Below, piece by piece: positions 8,162 through 16,523 of a stretch of DNA of 26,171 nt (positions are counted from its first letter, which is position 1; each line of letters begins with the position of its first letter). Under the pieces are notes generated by a model, which saw nothing but the letters and a program-made list of their open reading frames with translations, was not told where the DNA came from and ran no database searches. The position numbers and the translations under genes were made by a program. Source of the stretch: Clostridia bacterium (lineage in GTDB: Bacteria; Bacillota; Clostridia; TANB77; CAG-508); assembly GCA_900753165.1 (NCBI GenBank), contig CAADYC010000021.1, positions 1 through 26,171 on the forward strand. Direction: 5' to 3'.

Positions 8162-9142
8162 ATGAATATTGCAATAATAGGAAGTGGAAGCTGGGGAGTC
8201 GCCTTAGCAATACATTTAGCAAGTGTAGGAAATAATGTAAAGATATGGTCTTTTATGGAAGAAGAAAGAGATTTAATAAATAATGAAAGAAAGTGCAAAT
8301 TTTTACCAGGTGTAGAGTTGTCAGAAAATATTAGTTGTTCAACAGATTTTGAAGAAGTAATAAAAGATAGCAAAATGATTTTACATGTAACACCATCAAA
8401 ATTTACAAGAAATATATTTAAACAATATAAGCAATATGTAGGAAATAAGCCTGTAATAATATGCTCAAAAGGATTTGAAAAAGAGACTTTAGAAACATTA
8501 GATGAAGTTATATTAGAAGAAATGCCAGAAGCAAAAGTTGGTGTTTTATCAGGACCAAGTCATGCAGAGGAAGTATCAATAGCAATACCAACTGCATTAG
8601 TAATCGCTTCAAAACATCAAAATATATTAAAAAATGTACAAGATGCATTTATGTCAGAAAAAATGAGAATTTATACATCAAATGATGTAAAAGGTGTAGA
8701 ATTAGGTGGAGCATTAAAAAACATAATAGCATTTTGTGCTGGAGTAGCAGCAGGAATAGGGCTTGGAGATAATAGTTTTGCAGCATTAATAACAAGAGGA
8801 TTGAAAGAAATTTCACGTTTAGGAGTTGAACTTGGGGGAAAAGAAGAAACTTTTTATGGTTTAAGTGGACTTGGAGATTTAATAGTAACTTGTTTGAGTG
8901 AACATAGTAGAAATAGAAAAGCAGGTTATTTAATAGGACAAGGAAAATCACTTGAGGAAACTAAAAAAGAAGTTGGAATGGTAATTGAAAGTATAGATAA
9001 TATTGAAGTGGCTTATGAGCTTGGAAAATTACACAATATTGAAATGCCAATAGTTGAGACTGTTTATAAAGTTTTATATGAAAATCTTGACTCACAAGAA
9101 GCTGTTAGAAACTTGATGACAAGAGATAAAAAAATGGAATAA
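8162..9142 (+). CDS. gpsA: NAD(P)-dependent glycerol-3-phosphate dehydrogenase
   Basis: GpsA reduces dihydroxyacetone phosphate to sn-glycerol-3-phosphate for phospholipid synthesis. The start at 8162 is chosen because AAGGAGG (8144-8150) precedes it and translation begins directly with the Rossmann strand MNIAIIGSGSWGVALA; an in-frame ATG at 8099 would add 21 residues encoded by a repeat element. The resulting 326 residues fit the family. Further marks are GPSHAEEV, the catalytic-lysine segment GGALKNIIAFCAGV, DNSFAALITRGLKE, and SGLGDLIVTC with SRNRKAG. The dinucleotide loop has Ser in place of the more usual Ala (GSGSWG versus GAGSWG), a mild change. It is last in the der-plsY-gpsA run. 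Confidence 0.97.
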   Translation: MNIAIIGSGSWGVALAIHLASVGNNVKIWSFMEEERDLINNERKCKFLPGVELSENISCSTDFEEVIKDSKMILHVTPSKFTRNIFKQYKQYVGNKPVIICSKGFEKETLETLDEVILEEMPEAKVGVLSGPSHAEEVSIAIPTALVIASKHQNILKNVQDAFMSEKMRIYTSNDVKGVELGGALKNIIAFCAGVAAGIGLGDNSFAALITRGLKEISRLGVELGGKEETFYGLSGLGDLIVTCLSEHSRNRKAGYLIGQGKSLEETKKEVGMVIESIDNIEVAYELGKLHNIEMPIVETVYKVLYENLDSQEAVRNLMTRDKKME

Positions 9143-9307
9143 AATTTAAAAAGAAATTAATATATTGATAAATTTAAGAATAAAATTTTGAAAAAATGAA
9201 ATAATATTTATAAAAAAAGCTATCAAATGTCTAAAAATGAAATCATAATATAAAAGATTGTAATATAATATATAAAAACTTTTGATAACTTGGATGGAGG
9301 AATAAAA

Positions 9308-9844
9308 ATGGAATTTTTTGATAAATTAGGAAAAAAAGCAAGTGAAGCATATAAAGTAACAGCTGATAAAACTGGAAAATTAGCAAAAGAAGCTAAATTA
9401 AGAATGAAAGTTGCAGATTTAAAATCACAAATAAATGAGATATATAAAGAAATAGGAGAGACAGTTTATCAAAAACATACAAGAAAAGGTGAGTATGACA
9501 TAGAAAAAGAAGTAGAAGAAAAATGCACAAAAATAGATGTTTTAAGTGATGAAATAGAATCAAATTTAAAACAATGTTTAGAACTAAAAGATAAAAGACA
9601 ATGCCCAAGTTGTTTTGCTGAAATAGAAAAAAATGTTAAATTCTGTCCTAAATGTGGTGCAAAACAAGAAAAAATCAAAGAAGAGCCAGCTAAAGAAGTT
9701 GAAGTAATAGAAAAAACAGAAAACAATGAAAATGAGAAAACAGAAAATGAAGAAAAATCTAATTTAGAAAAGACAGTTACAGTTGAAGCTGATCCAAAAT
9801 TAGATGATGATAAGACTGTTGAACATATAAGTGAAGAAGAATAA
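9308..9844 (+). CDS. Zinc-ribbon protein with helical N-terminus, function unknown
   Basis: Using the ATG that follows TGGAGG (9295-9300), the product is 178 residues. The first 85 or so residues are charged and helical (FDKLGKKASEAYKVTADKTGKLAKEAK), likely coiled coil. They are followed by a zinc ribbon CPSC...CPKCGAKQ, giving four cysteines in two CxxC pairs. The tail is a long, acidic, low-complexity stretch rich in Glu, Asn, Lys and Thr. No signal peptide or membrane helix is seen, so it should be cytosolic. Similar zinc-ribbon proteins with an apolipoprotein-like helical start are common in Clostridia but uncharacterised; I do not know a function. It is monocistronic, ended by the hairpin at 9843-9868. 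Confidence 0.8.
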   Translation: MEFFDKLGKKASEAYKVTADKTGKLAKEAKLRMKVADLKSQINEIYKEIGETVYQKHTRKGEYDIEKEVEEKCTKIDVLSDEIESNLKQCLELKDKRQCPSCFAEIEKNVKFCPKCGAKQEKIKEEPAKEVEVIEKTENNENEKTENEEKSNLEKTVTVEADPKLDDDKTVEHISEEE

Positions 9845-9868
9845 CACTAGATTTTATCTAGTGTTTTT
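9843..9868. terminator. Bidirectional terminator between convergent genes
   Basis: AACACTAGAT (9843-9852) pairs perfectly with ATCTAGTGTT (9856-9865) over a TTT loop, followed by T residues. It overlaps the stop codon of the zinc-ribbon gene and ends two bases before the stop codon of the minus-strand gene, so it can serve both. Confidence 0.85.
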
Positions 9869-10145
9869 AATATGGATATCTTTCAAATAAATATTTAATT
9901 AAACTATCAGCATTTTTATCTGTAACATGAATATAAACACCTTTATCTAATGAAACCCACATCATAATTTTAAAATTATGAAAATTATCAGCAAAAACAC
10001 CTATAATTTCAGCAATTTCAATCGGATTATTATATGAATGTTGCCAAGACAGTGTATTATTTATATCAAAAGAAGAATTATAAAAAGAACTTAAAAAATT
10101 TTCTAATTCTTTTGAATTTTCACTGTACAAATTTATTGAAACCAT
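9867..10145 (-). CDS. Small protein of unknown function (92 residues)
   Basis: The chosen start (10145) follows a GGAG site six bases upstream; an in-frame ATG 51 bases earlier lacks one. The protein begins MVSINLYSENSKELENFLSSFY and contains WQHSYNNPIEIAEIIGVF, FKIMMWVSLDKGVYIHVTD and a C-terminal LIKYLFERYPY. It appears soluble, with an alternating strand and helix pattern, no cysteines and no membrane helix. I recall uncharacterised clostridial proteins with the same opening, but cannot assign a domain or role. It is convergent with the zinc-ribbon gene. Confidence 0.7.
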   Translation of the reverse strand: MVSINLYSENSKELENFLSSFYNSSFDINNTLSWQHSYNNPIEIAEIIGVFADNFHNFKIMMWVSLDKGVYIHVTDKNADSLIKYLFERYPY

Positions 10146-10351
10146 ATTTTTCTCCAATTCTATAAGAACAAAAGTGGAAATTAATGACATTTGCACTTAT
10201 TAAAAATTAATATAATTATTTATTATTTAGTATATTTAATTAAGAAAAAAATATTCATAAAAGCTAAAAGGGAATACTTTACAAAAAAATGTCAATAATA
10301 AGAATAAATGCTTGCATTAATATTATAAAAAGTTTAAATAGGAGGATTATT

Positions 10352-11272
10352 TTGAAGAAATATACTGTTATCTCATATATTGTGTTAATTTTAATAATTT
10401 TTGTATTTGGATTTTGGATTTATAAAGTATCAGCAAAGAACAATTCAGGAAAAGAGATAAAGGAAAAAACATATTCGGAATTAAAATATTTAGAAAATGA
10501 GCTTCAGAATTTGTTTAATGAAATTAATAATATTAAATTTGAAAACTATACAATTTCGGCTACAAATATAGAAGAAAACAACGAACAATCAGAAGAATCA
10601 AATAGTGAATCTTCTGGAAATTCCAAAGATAAACAATCAGAAAGTCAAACACAATCTGAAGAAAGTTCTGGAGGAAATACATCAGATACTGAAAAAGAAA
10701 AAACAACTAATAAACAATATCAATTAAAGAAAGAAGGAATATTGACTAAAAACAAAGAAATTGATTGGAATCAAATAAAAAATGATGTAGAAAAAATATA
10801 TACAGTTTTATATTCAACAACAATAGATTTATATGAAATAGTAGAAAATAAAGAAGATATTACAAATTTCAATAAAGAATATGATAATTTGACTAAAGCT
10901 GTAAAAGAAGAAAATAAAAAGGAAACATTAAAACAATTATCTGTATTATATGATTTTTTGGCTAAATTAGTTGATAGTTGTTCTGAAAAAGAAAAAGATA
11001 GAGTTGTAATTAAAACAAAAAATTATATTTTTAAAGCATATAGTGTTTTAGAAAATGATGAGTGGCAAATTGTGTTAGATAATGTAAACATGGCCTTACA
11101 GGAATTTACCAAAATTACAACAAATATAAGTGATAACTCAAATGGACATCAGTATAATATAAATAAATCCTATATTATGATTAATGAACTTAAAAATTCT
11201 GCGGATTTTAAAGATAAAGAAGTTTTTTTAATAAAATATAAAAATTTACTGGAAGAATTAGAAAATGTGTGA
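10352..11272 (+). CDS. Membrane-anchored protein of unknown function, TTG start
   Basis: AGGAGG (10340-10345) lies seven bases before a TTG at 10352, giving MKKYTVISYIVLILIIFVF, a clean start with a short basic N-terminus and one membrane anchor. The upstream in-frame ATG at 10289 lacks a ribosome site and would put 21 unrelated residues before the anchor. The 306-residue product has one helix (about 6-26), a short helical region, a Ser/Glu/Gln/Asn-rich linker (about 70-125, for example NNEQSEESNSESSGNSKD), then a mainly helical domain to the end. Topology implies the bulk lies outside the membrane. No lipobox cysteine or catalytic motif was seen. Its stop codon overlaps the rnpB promoter. 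Confidence 0.75.
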   Translation: MKKYTVISYIVLILIIFVFGFWIYKVSAKNNSGKEIKEKTYSELKYLENELQNLFNEINNIKFENYTISATNIEENNEQSEESNSESSGNSKDKQSESQTQSEESSGGNTSDTEKEKTTNKQYQLKKEGILTKNKEIDWNQIKNDVEKIYTVLYSTTIDLYEIVENKEDITNFNKEYDNLTKAVKEENKKETLKQLSVLYDFLAKLVDSCSEKEKDRVVIKTKNYIFKAYSVLENDEWQIVLDNVNMALQEFTKITTNISDNSNGHQYNINKSYIMINELKNSADFKDKEVFLIKYKNLLEELENV

Positions 11273-11278
11273 TATAAT
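11270..11278 (+). promoter_or_regulatory. Extended -10 promoter of rnpB
   Basis: TGATATAAT at 11270-11278 is an extended -10 (TGnTATAAT) placed five bases before the first paired base of RNase P RNA at 11283. Its TGA is the stop codon of the preceding gene. No good -35 hexamer is seen 17 bases upstream, as expected for an extended -10 promoter. Confidence 0.6.
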
Positions 11279-11282
11279 CTTC

Positions 11283-11633
11283 AAAGAGTAAATTGAATAG
11301 TCGCTGGTAACTTCCGAAAGGAACTACGAGAGGAAAGTCCGGGCTCCATAGAGCAATGATACTAGATAACGTCTAGTGGGGGCAACCCTAAGGAAAGTGC
11401 AACAGAAAATAACCGCCCGTATGGGTAAGGATGAAAAGGCGAGGTAAGAGCTCACCGGTTCTATGGTGACATAGGATGCTGTGTAAACCCTATCTGGAGC
11501 AACACCTAATAAAGAAGATTAAGCCTGCTCGGCACCTTCTTGAATTGCGTGGCTTGAGGCATATAGCAATATATGCCCTAGATAAATGACTATTTTAAAA
11601 GACAGAACCCGGCTTACAGATTTACTCTTTTTT
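11283..11633 (+). ncRNA. rnpB: RNase P RNA (bacterial type A)
   Basis: This is the catalytic RNA that removes 5' leaders from precursor tRNAs. Hallmarks are GAGGAAAGTCCGGGCTCC near the 5' end, AGGAAAGTGCAACAGAAA (about 11390-11407) and GACAGAACCCGGCTTACAG near the 3' end, which together form the conserved P4/P2 core. The ends are set by a perfect P1 helix: AAAGAGTAAAT (11283-11293) pairs with ATTTACTCTTT (11620-11630). That helix runs into a T-run, so it can also act as the terminator. The overall arrangement suits the ancestral type A found in Clostridia rather than the Bacillus type B, but I judged this by eye only. Confidence 0.96.
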
Positions 11634-11679
11634 GTTATTACATAGATACAATTTTAGATTCAAGAAAAAATAATAAATA

Positions 11680-12552
11680 TTAAAAATCAAAAATTTTAAA
11701 ATCAAGTGGTAAATCACCATTAAAATTCAAAGCATTATTATAAACAGGATGGATAAAATGCAAATTATAGCAATGCAAAGCCTGTCTATTAATTAAATCA
11801 GAAATAGAACCATATAAACTATCACCGATTAGAGGATGACCTATAGCAGACATATGAACTCTAATTTGATGAGTTCTACCAGTTTCTAAAGAACATTTAA
11901 CTAAAGAATAATTATCAAATTCTTTTAAAACTTTATAATGTGTTATAGATGGTTGACCATTTTCAGAAACACATCTTTCTATAATACTATTTTCTTTTCT
12001 TGCAATCGGTAAATTGATTGTACCAGATTTTTCATTAAAGATTCCTGAACATATGGCTAAATATTCTTTTTTAAATTGATGATTTTTCATTTGATTAATT
12101 AAACATTCTTGTATGTATTCACATTTTGCAAATACAACTAAACCAGAGGTATTTAAATCAAGTCTATTTACTGGTCTTATTTTTTTATTTAAACCAATTT
12201 TATCAAAATAAAATCTAATACCATTACATAGAGAATCAGAATAATGTAAAACTGACGGATGTATTGCAATTCCAGCAGGTTTATTAACTACCAAAAACCA
12301 GTCATCTTCAAATACAATATTTAAATTCATTTCTGTTGGTACAATGTTTGAATTATCTTCTTCATAATCAAAATTGATTGTTATAATATCTCCGAAATTA
12401 CCTGTTTTTCGTGTGTCACATGGTTGATGGTTGAGTTTTATTTTATTTAATTTTATTAATTTATATAATAGTCTTGAAGAGACTTTTAGTTCATTTTGTA
12501 GTAAACTATTTATTGTTAGGGTGTTGTTTTTTATTTCATAATTTATTTCCAT
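11680..12552 (-). CDS. RluD/RluA-family pseudouridine synthase
   Basis: This enzyme converts uridine to pseudouridine in rRNA or tRNA. The start is at MEINYEIKNN because AAGGAG lies just before it; two upstream in-frame ATGs lack one. The 290-residue protein has an N-terminal S4-like RNA-binding segment (about 20-70, SRLLYKLIKLNKIKLN), then the catalytic domain opening with VVNKPAGIAIHPS. The signature RPVNRLDLNTSGLVVFAK contains catalytic Asp132; Asn replaces the more common His in HRLD, as in several clostridial relatives. KKEYLAICSG and TGRTHQIRVHMSAIGHPLIGD are further family blocks. The exact target uridine cannot be told from the sequence. Confidence 0.94.
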   Translation of the reverse strand: MEINYEIKNNTLTINSLLQNELKVSSRLLYKLIKLNKIKLNHQPCDTRKTGNFGDIITINFDYEEDNSNIVPTEMNLNIVFEDDWFLVVNKPAGIAIHPSVLHYSDSLCNGIRFYFDKIGLNKKIRPVNRLDLNTSGLVVFAKCEYIQECLINQMKNHQFKKEYLAICSGIFNEKSGTINLPIARKENSIIERCVSENGQPSITHYKVLKEFDNYSLVKCSLETGRTHQIRVHMSAIGHPLIGDSLYGSISDLINRQALHCYNLHFIHPVYNNALNFNGDLPLDFKIFDF

Positions 12553-12613
12553 TTTTTTCTCCTTCATAATATATAATATTGTAACAGGAATGTGTAAAAA
12601 ATACAATTTTTAC

Positions 12614-12642
12614 TTTACTTTTTTTATAAATATGTATATAAT
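12614..12642 (+). promoter_or_regulatory. Putative trmB promoter
   Basis: TTTACT (12614-12619) and TATAAT (12637-12642) are 17 bases apart, about 90 bases before the trmB start. It lies in the divergent spacer with the pseudouridine synthase gene. Confidence 0.6.
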
Positions 12643-12735
12643 TTGTTACGGAATACTAAATGTAAAAAATAATAGTTGAAACTAAAAATATCAAAATAAT
12701 TATACTAATAAGAACATTAAGGAAGGAAAAATAAA

Positions 12736-13434
12736 ATGCGTATAAGATATAAAAAATGGGCAAGACCTGAATTAGAAGCAAGTAAATTTTATATAGATAA
12801 TCCAGAAGAATGGAAAGGAAAATGGAAAGAGTTTTTCAAAAATTCAAATAATCCAATTTATTTAGAATTAGGATGTGGAAAAGGACAATTTATATCAAAT
12901 TTAGCATCAAGCAATTTAAATATTAATTATATAGCAATTGATTTAGTAGATGCAATGCTTGGATTAGCAAAAAGAAATGTAGAACAAGTATATCAAGAAA
13001 AAAATATTGAACCAGACAATGTTGTATTAACAAGATTTGATATAGAAAGAATACCAATGATTTTAGACAAAACTGATAATATTCAAAGAATATATATAAA
13101 CTTTTGTAATCCTTGGCCAAAGGGAAAACATAGAAAGAAAAGACTTACACATACAAGACAACTTGAGAAATATAAACAATTTTTGGCTGAAAATGGAGAG
13201 GTTTACTTTAAAACAGATGATGATGATTTGTTTAATTCAAGTTTAATTTATTTTGAAGAAAGCGGTTTTGATATAGTAGCAAAAACATACGATTTGCATA
13301 AAGAACCAATCTTTGAAAATAATATAGAAACAGAGCATGAAAAAATGTTTTCAGAACAGGGAATAAAAATAAAAGCATTAATTGCAAAATATCCTTTTAG
13401 AGATGGTTCTGAAAAAGATATTTTGGAAAAATAA
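12736..13434 (+). CDS. trmB: tRNA (guanine-46-N7) methyltransferase
   Basis: TrmB methylates N7 of G46 in the tRNA variable loop using S-adenosylmethionine. The 232-residue protein has the SAM-binding loop LELGCGKGQF (43-52), an IAIDL acidic strand end, and the TrmB signature NFCNPWPKGKHRKKRLTH (about 122-139). In that signature Asn125 stands where Bacillus and E. coli enzymes have Asp (DPW). The C-terminal TEHEKMFSEQGIKIKALIAK matches the conserved T.YE..F...G..I block, with His for Tyr. The GGAAGGA ribosome site is at 12721-12727. It is followed after 27 bases by the DUF4116 gene, so co-transcription is likely. Confidence 0.95.
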   Translation: MRIRYKKWARPELEASKFYIDNPEEWKGKWKEFFKNSNNPIYLELGCGKGQFISNLASSNLNINYIAIDLVDAMLGLAKRNVEQVYQEKNIEPDNVVLTRFDIERIPMILDKTDNIQRIYINFCNPWPKGKHRKKRLTHTRQLEKYKQFLAENGEVYFKTDDDDLFNSSLIYFEESGFDIVAKTYDLHKEPIFENNIETEHEKMFSEQGIKIKALIAKYPFRDGSEKDILEK

Positions 13435-13461
13435 TATGTAAAAGAATAGAGGGCTTTAGTA

Positions 13462-13983
13462 ATGGAAGATCCAGATGTAACAGAAATGAAAAAAAATTGT
13501 AATAATAGAGAATATGTACTTCAGGCGGTGAAAGAAAAAGGAAAGCTTTTAGAATTTGCTGCACCTGAATTTCATGATGATGAAGAAGTTGTAAAAATAG
13601 CTCTTGAACAAGATGGTGAGGCAATGGAATTTGTTTCTGATCGTTTAAAAGATAATAAAGATATGATGTTACTTGCAATAAAAGGTGCACCTTGGACAGC
13701 ATGTTATGCTTCTGATAGGTTAAGAGCAGACAAAGATGTAATAATGGCAAGTGTTAAAACATATGGACAAACTTTATATTTTGCAAGTGAAAAGTTAAGA
13801 GATGATAAAGATGTTGTTAAAGCAGCAGTTACTAATAAAGGCTTAATTGTGAAGTTCGCAAGTTACAGATTAAGAAATGATAAAGAAATTGCAGAGATTG
13901 CAGTTAAACAAGATAAAAGGGCTTTTCAATTTTTGACAAAAGAACTTAAAGCAGATGAAGAAATAAAAAGTCTTTTAGGATAA
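13462..13983 (+). CDS. DUF4116 repeat protein
   Basis: The 173-residue protein is almost wholly made of about five helical repeats of 33 residues. Each has the form (F/Y)AS..LR.DK(D/E)(V/I)...A(V/I)K..G, for example YASDRLRADKDVIMASVK, FASEKLRDDKDVVKAAVT and FASYRLRNDKEIAEIAVK. This is the DUF4116 pattern; such repeats form a curved helical solenoid suited to protein binding, but no function is established to my knowledge. There is no signal peptide or membrane helix. The ribosome site is weak (GAGGG at 13449-13453), consistent with translation downstream of trmB. The stop codon is followed at once by the paired palindromes at 13988-14068. Confidence 0.88.
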   Translation: MEDPDVTEMKKNCNNREYVLQAVKEKGKLLEFAAPEFHDDEEVVKIALEQDGEAMEFVSDRLKDNKDMMLLAIKGAPWTACYASDRLRADKDVIMASVKTYGQTLYFASEKLRDDKDVVKAAVTNKGLIVKFASYRLRNDKEIAEIAVKQDKRAFQFLTKELKADEEIKSLLG

Positions 13984-13987
13984 AAAA

Positions 13988-14068
13988 CGGGATTAGGGGA
14001 CGGGTCTTCAATCCCGAAAATATAATAATTTTAAAAATTAGGGATTGAAGACCCGTTCCCTAATCCCG
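13988..14068. repeat. Head-to-head pair of palindromic repeats before pfkA
   Basis: Unit one (13988-14016) begins CGGGATTAGGGGACGGGTCT and ends CAATCCCG; unit two (14041-14068) is its reverse complement with one mismatch. They are separated by a 24-base AT-rich spacer. Each unit is itself an imperfect palindrome (CGGGATT...AATCCCG). The arrangement resembles REP/BIME pairs of other bacteria. It can fold into one long stem, and A-runs and T-poor flanks make it a weak intrinsic terminator at best. Confidence 0.85.
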
Positions 14069-14094
14069 AAAAAAATTGAATGGAGGAGTTAAAA

Positions 14095-15240
14095 ATGATT
14101 AAAAGAGTTGCAATATTAGCAAATGGGGGAGATGTGGCAGGATTTAATGCTGTAATAAGAGGAATTGTAAAAACAGCAGAAAATCATGATATAGAATGTT
14201 ATGGATTTATAGATGGATATAATGGTTTGTTAAAAAATGAATATGAAAAATTAAGTACAGCAGAAGATGGAAATGCAGAGGGAATATTACCAAAAGGTGG
14301 TTCAATAATAGGTTCTTCTACAAATGCTAATGTTTTCAATTATAAAGTTACGAATGAAGATGGAACAGTTGAATACAAAGATTTATCTGATGTATGTGTA
14401 GATAATATCAAAAAAGATGGATTTGATTGTATCTTTACACTAGGTGGAGATGGAACACAAAAATCTGCCAGAGATTTTGCAACAAAGGGTGTAAATGTAA
14501 TAGGAGTTCCTAAAACAATTGATAATGATGTTGCTTGCACAGAAATTACATTTGGATATAATACTGCTGTATCTGTTGCAATGGAAGCAATTGATAGACT
14601 TCATACAACAGGTGAAACACATCACAGAATTATGGTATTGGAAGTTATGGGAAGATATGCTGGATGGATAGCATTAGAGTCAGCAATTGCAGGTGGTGCA
14701 GATGTTGCATTAATTCCAGAGATTCCATATGATATAAATAGAGTTGCAGAAAAAATTAAAAATAGACAAAAAAGAGGCAAGAACTTTAGTGTTGTTGTTG
14801 TTGCAGAAGGAGCTAAACCAAAAGATGGAGAAATTACTGTTGAAAATGTAAGAGATAATGGAAAAGGCGTTGATAATACAAAACTTGGTGGAGTAGGAGA
14901 AAAAGTTGCAAAACAATTACAGGAATTAACAGGGTTAGAGGCTAGAAATACTACACTTGGTTATATGCAAAGAGGTGGAACACCTACAGCATTTGATAGA
15001 GTTTTATCAACAAAATATGGTACAGCTGCAATGAGAATGGCTATTGAAGAAAAATTCGGAAATTTGGTTGTTATTAAAAATGGTAAAATTGATTATGCAT
15101 CATTAGAAGATGTTGTTGGTCAAAATAAAGAAATTGGTGCTGTTTCTGGAAACACCGCTGTAAGTAATCAAAGGAAGGTTACTATAGATGATGATTTGGT
15201 AAAAACAGCAAGAAGTGTAGGTATTAATTTAGGAGACTAA
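14095..15240 (+). CDS. pfkA: 6-phosphofructokinase (G104/K124 type)
   Basis: The enzyme phosphorylates fructose-6-phosphate to fructose-1,6-bisphosphate. The start is MIKRVAILANGGD, since GGAGGAG (14082-14088) precedes it; an earlier ATG overlaps that site. The 381-residue protein, longer than the roughly 320 of E. coli PfkA, has GGDVAGFNAVIRG, GGDGTQKSA (117-125), PKTIDND (139-145), MVLEVMGRYAGWIAL and YMQRGGTPTAFDR. Gly120, at the position of E. coli Gly104, suggests ATP use, while Lys140, at the position of E. coli Gly124, is the residue of PPi-dependent enzymes. This mix matches the so-called group III phosphofructokinases, most of which use ATP, but the donor cannot be proved here. The aldolase that takes its product is at 1159-2091. 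Confidence 0.92.
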   Translation: MIKRVAILANGGDVAGFNAVIRGIVKTAENHDIECYGFIDGYNGLLKNEYEKLSTAEDGNAEGILPKGGSIIGSSTNANVFNYKVTNEDGTVEYKDLSDVCVDNIKKDGFDCIFTLGGDGTQKSARDFATKGVNVIGVPKTIDNDVACTEITFGYNTAVSVAMEAIDRLHTTGETHHRIMVLEVMGRYAGWIALESAIAGGADVALIPEIPYDINRVAEKIKNRQKRGKNFSVVVVAEGAKPKDGEITVENVRDNGKGVDNTKLGGVGEKVAKQLQELTGLEARNTTLGYMQRGGTPTAFDRVLSTKYGTAAMRMAIEEKFGNLVVIKNGKIDYASLEDVVGQNKEIGAVSGNTAVSNQRKVTIDDDLVKTARSVGINLGD

Positions 15241-15290
15241 GGGATTATAGATGCAATTTTGAGATAATTGTGAAATTTGTGTAAAAACTA

Positions 15291-15319
15291 TTGTATAAAA
15301 AAATGATTATTGATATAAT
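15291..15319 (+). promoter_or_regulatory. Promoter of the iron alcohol dehydrogenase gene
   Basis: TTGTAT (15291-15296) and a perfect TATAAT (15314-15319) are 17 bases apart, with a short leader of about 30 bases to the ATG at 15356. Confidence 0.75.
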
Positions 15320-15355
15320 CAAAATAGATTTTTAAATACGAAGGAGGAATATAAA

Positions 15356-16516
15356 ATGGCAATAAGATTTGTTTTAAATGAAACATCATATTTTGGAAAC
15401 AATGCAAGAGAGGTACTAGCAGAAGAAATCAAGAAAGGAAAATTTAAAAAAGTATTTTTGGTTACGGATAAACCATTAGTAGATGCAGGAGTTACTGCAA
15501 AAGTTGAAAAAGTATTAACAGATGCAGGAATTGAATACTCACTATATGATGAAATCAAACCAAATCCAACAATAAAAAATGTAACAGACGGTGTGGCTGC
15601 TTGTAAAGAATCAGGAGCAGATGTAATAGTTGCAGTTGGTGGTGGTTCAAGCATGGACACAGCAAAAGGAATTGCAATTGTAATGACAAATCCAGATAGA
15701 GCAGATATCAAATCTCTAAATGGAGTATCAAATACAGTAAACAAAGGAATGCCAATGATAGCATTACCAACAACAGCAGGAACAGCATCAGAAGTTACAA
15801 TAAACTATGTTATAACAGACGAAGAAAGAAAAATAAAAATGGTATGTGTAGACCCTAATGACATTCCAATTGTAGCAATCGTTGATTCAGAATTAATGGC
15901 ATCAATGCCAAAATCACTTGCAGCAGCAACAGGAATGGATGCTTTAACACATGCAGTTGAAGGATATATTACAAAAGCACATAACGAAATGTCAGATATG
16001 TTCCATATGAAGGCTATAAAATTAATATTCAAATATTTACCAGCAGCAGTTAATGACAAAGACCCTAAAGCTGTTGAAATGATGGGAATGGCTCAATACA
16101 TTGCAGGTATGGGATTTAGTAACGTAGGACTTGGAATAGTTCATTCAATGGCACACCAATTAGGTGCTGTATATGATACTCCACATGGAATTGCAAATGC
16201 TATGCTTTTACCAACAGTTATGAGATTTAATGGAGAAAGTCCAGAAACAGCACAAAGATTTAGAGAAATTTTATGCGAAATTGGTAGACCGGATGCAGCT
16301 CACTTAAATGACCAAGATGTTATTAATACATTTGTATGGATGATTAGCGAACTTTCTAAAGCAGTTGGTATTACACAAACTATTAAAGATTATGGTGCAA
16401 GAGAAGAAGACTTCGAAATGCTTGCTGATAAAGCAATGCAAGATCCTTGTAAACCAGGAAATCCAAGAGAAGTTTCAAAAGAAGATTTTATTGAATTATA
16501 TAGAAGAGCAATGTAA
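15356..16516 (+). CDS. Iron-containing alcohol dehydrogenase, FucO-like
   Basis: This is a group III, Fe-dependent NAD(P) alcohol dehydrogenase of 386 residues, close in length to FucO (lactaldehyde reductase/1,2-propanediol dehydrogenase). The nucleotide loop is GGGSSMDTAKG (95-105) and PTTAGTASEVT follows at 138-148. The four metal ligands are all present: Asp195 and His199 in GMDALTHAVEGY, His263 in HSMAHQLG and His277 in TPHGIAN. Their numbers almost coincide with those in E. coli FucO. Plausible reactions are lactaldehyde to 1,2-propanediol, butanal or acetaldehyde reduction in fermentation; the substrate is not fixed by sequence. AAGGAGG (15341-15347) lies before the ATG. It has its own promoter and terminator. 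Confidence 0.92.
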   Translation: MAIRFVLNETSYFGNNAREVLAEEIKKGKFKKVFLVTDKPLVDAGVTAKVEKVLTDAGIEYSLYDEIKPNPTIKNVTDGVAACKESGADVIVAVGGGSSMDTAKGIAIVMTNPDRADIKSLNGVSNTVNKGMPMIALPTTAGTASEVTINYVITDEERKIKMVCVDPNDIPIVAIVDSELMASMPKSLAAATGMDALTHAVEGYITKAHNEMSDMFHMKAIKLIFKYLPAAVNDKDPKAVEMMGMAQYIAGMGFSNVGLGIVHSMAHQLGAVYDTPHGIANAMLLPTVMRFNGESPETAQRFREILCEIGRPDAAHLNDQDVINTFVWMISELSKAVGITQTIKDYGAREEDFEMLADKAMQDPCKPGNPREVSKEDFIELYRRAM

Positions 16517-16523
16517 ATATAGG

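Noticed and set aside
9219..9290. Inverted repeat AGCTATCAAA / TTTGATAACT before the zinc-ribbon gene
   Set aside because: One mismatch over ten bases with about 50 bases between in very AT-rich DNA; could be chance and no regulator is linked.
15319..15744. Minus-strand open frame opposite the alcohol dehydrogenase gene
   Set aside because: Shadow frame without start signals; the plus-strand enzyme has all four metal ligands.
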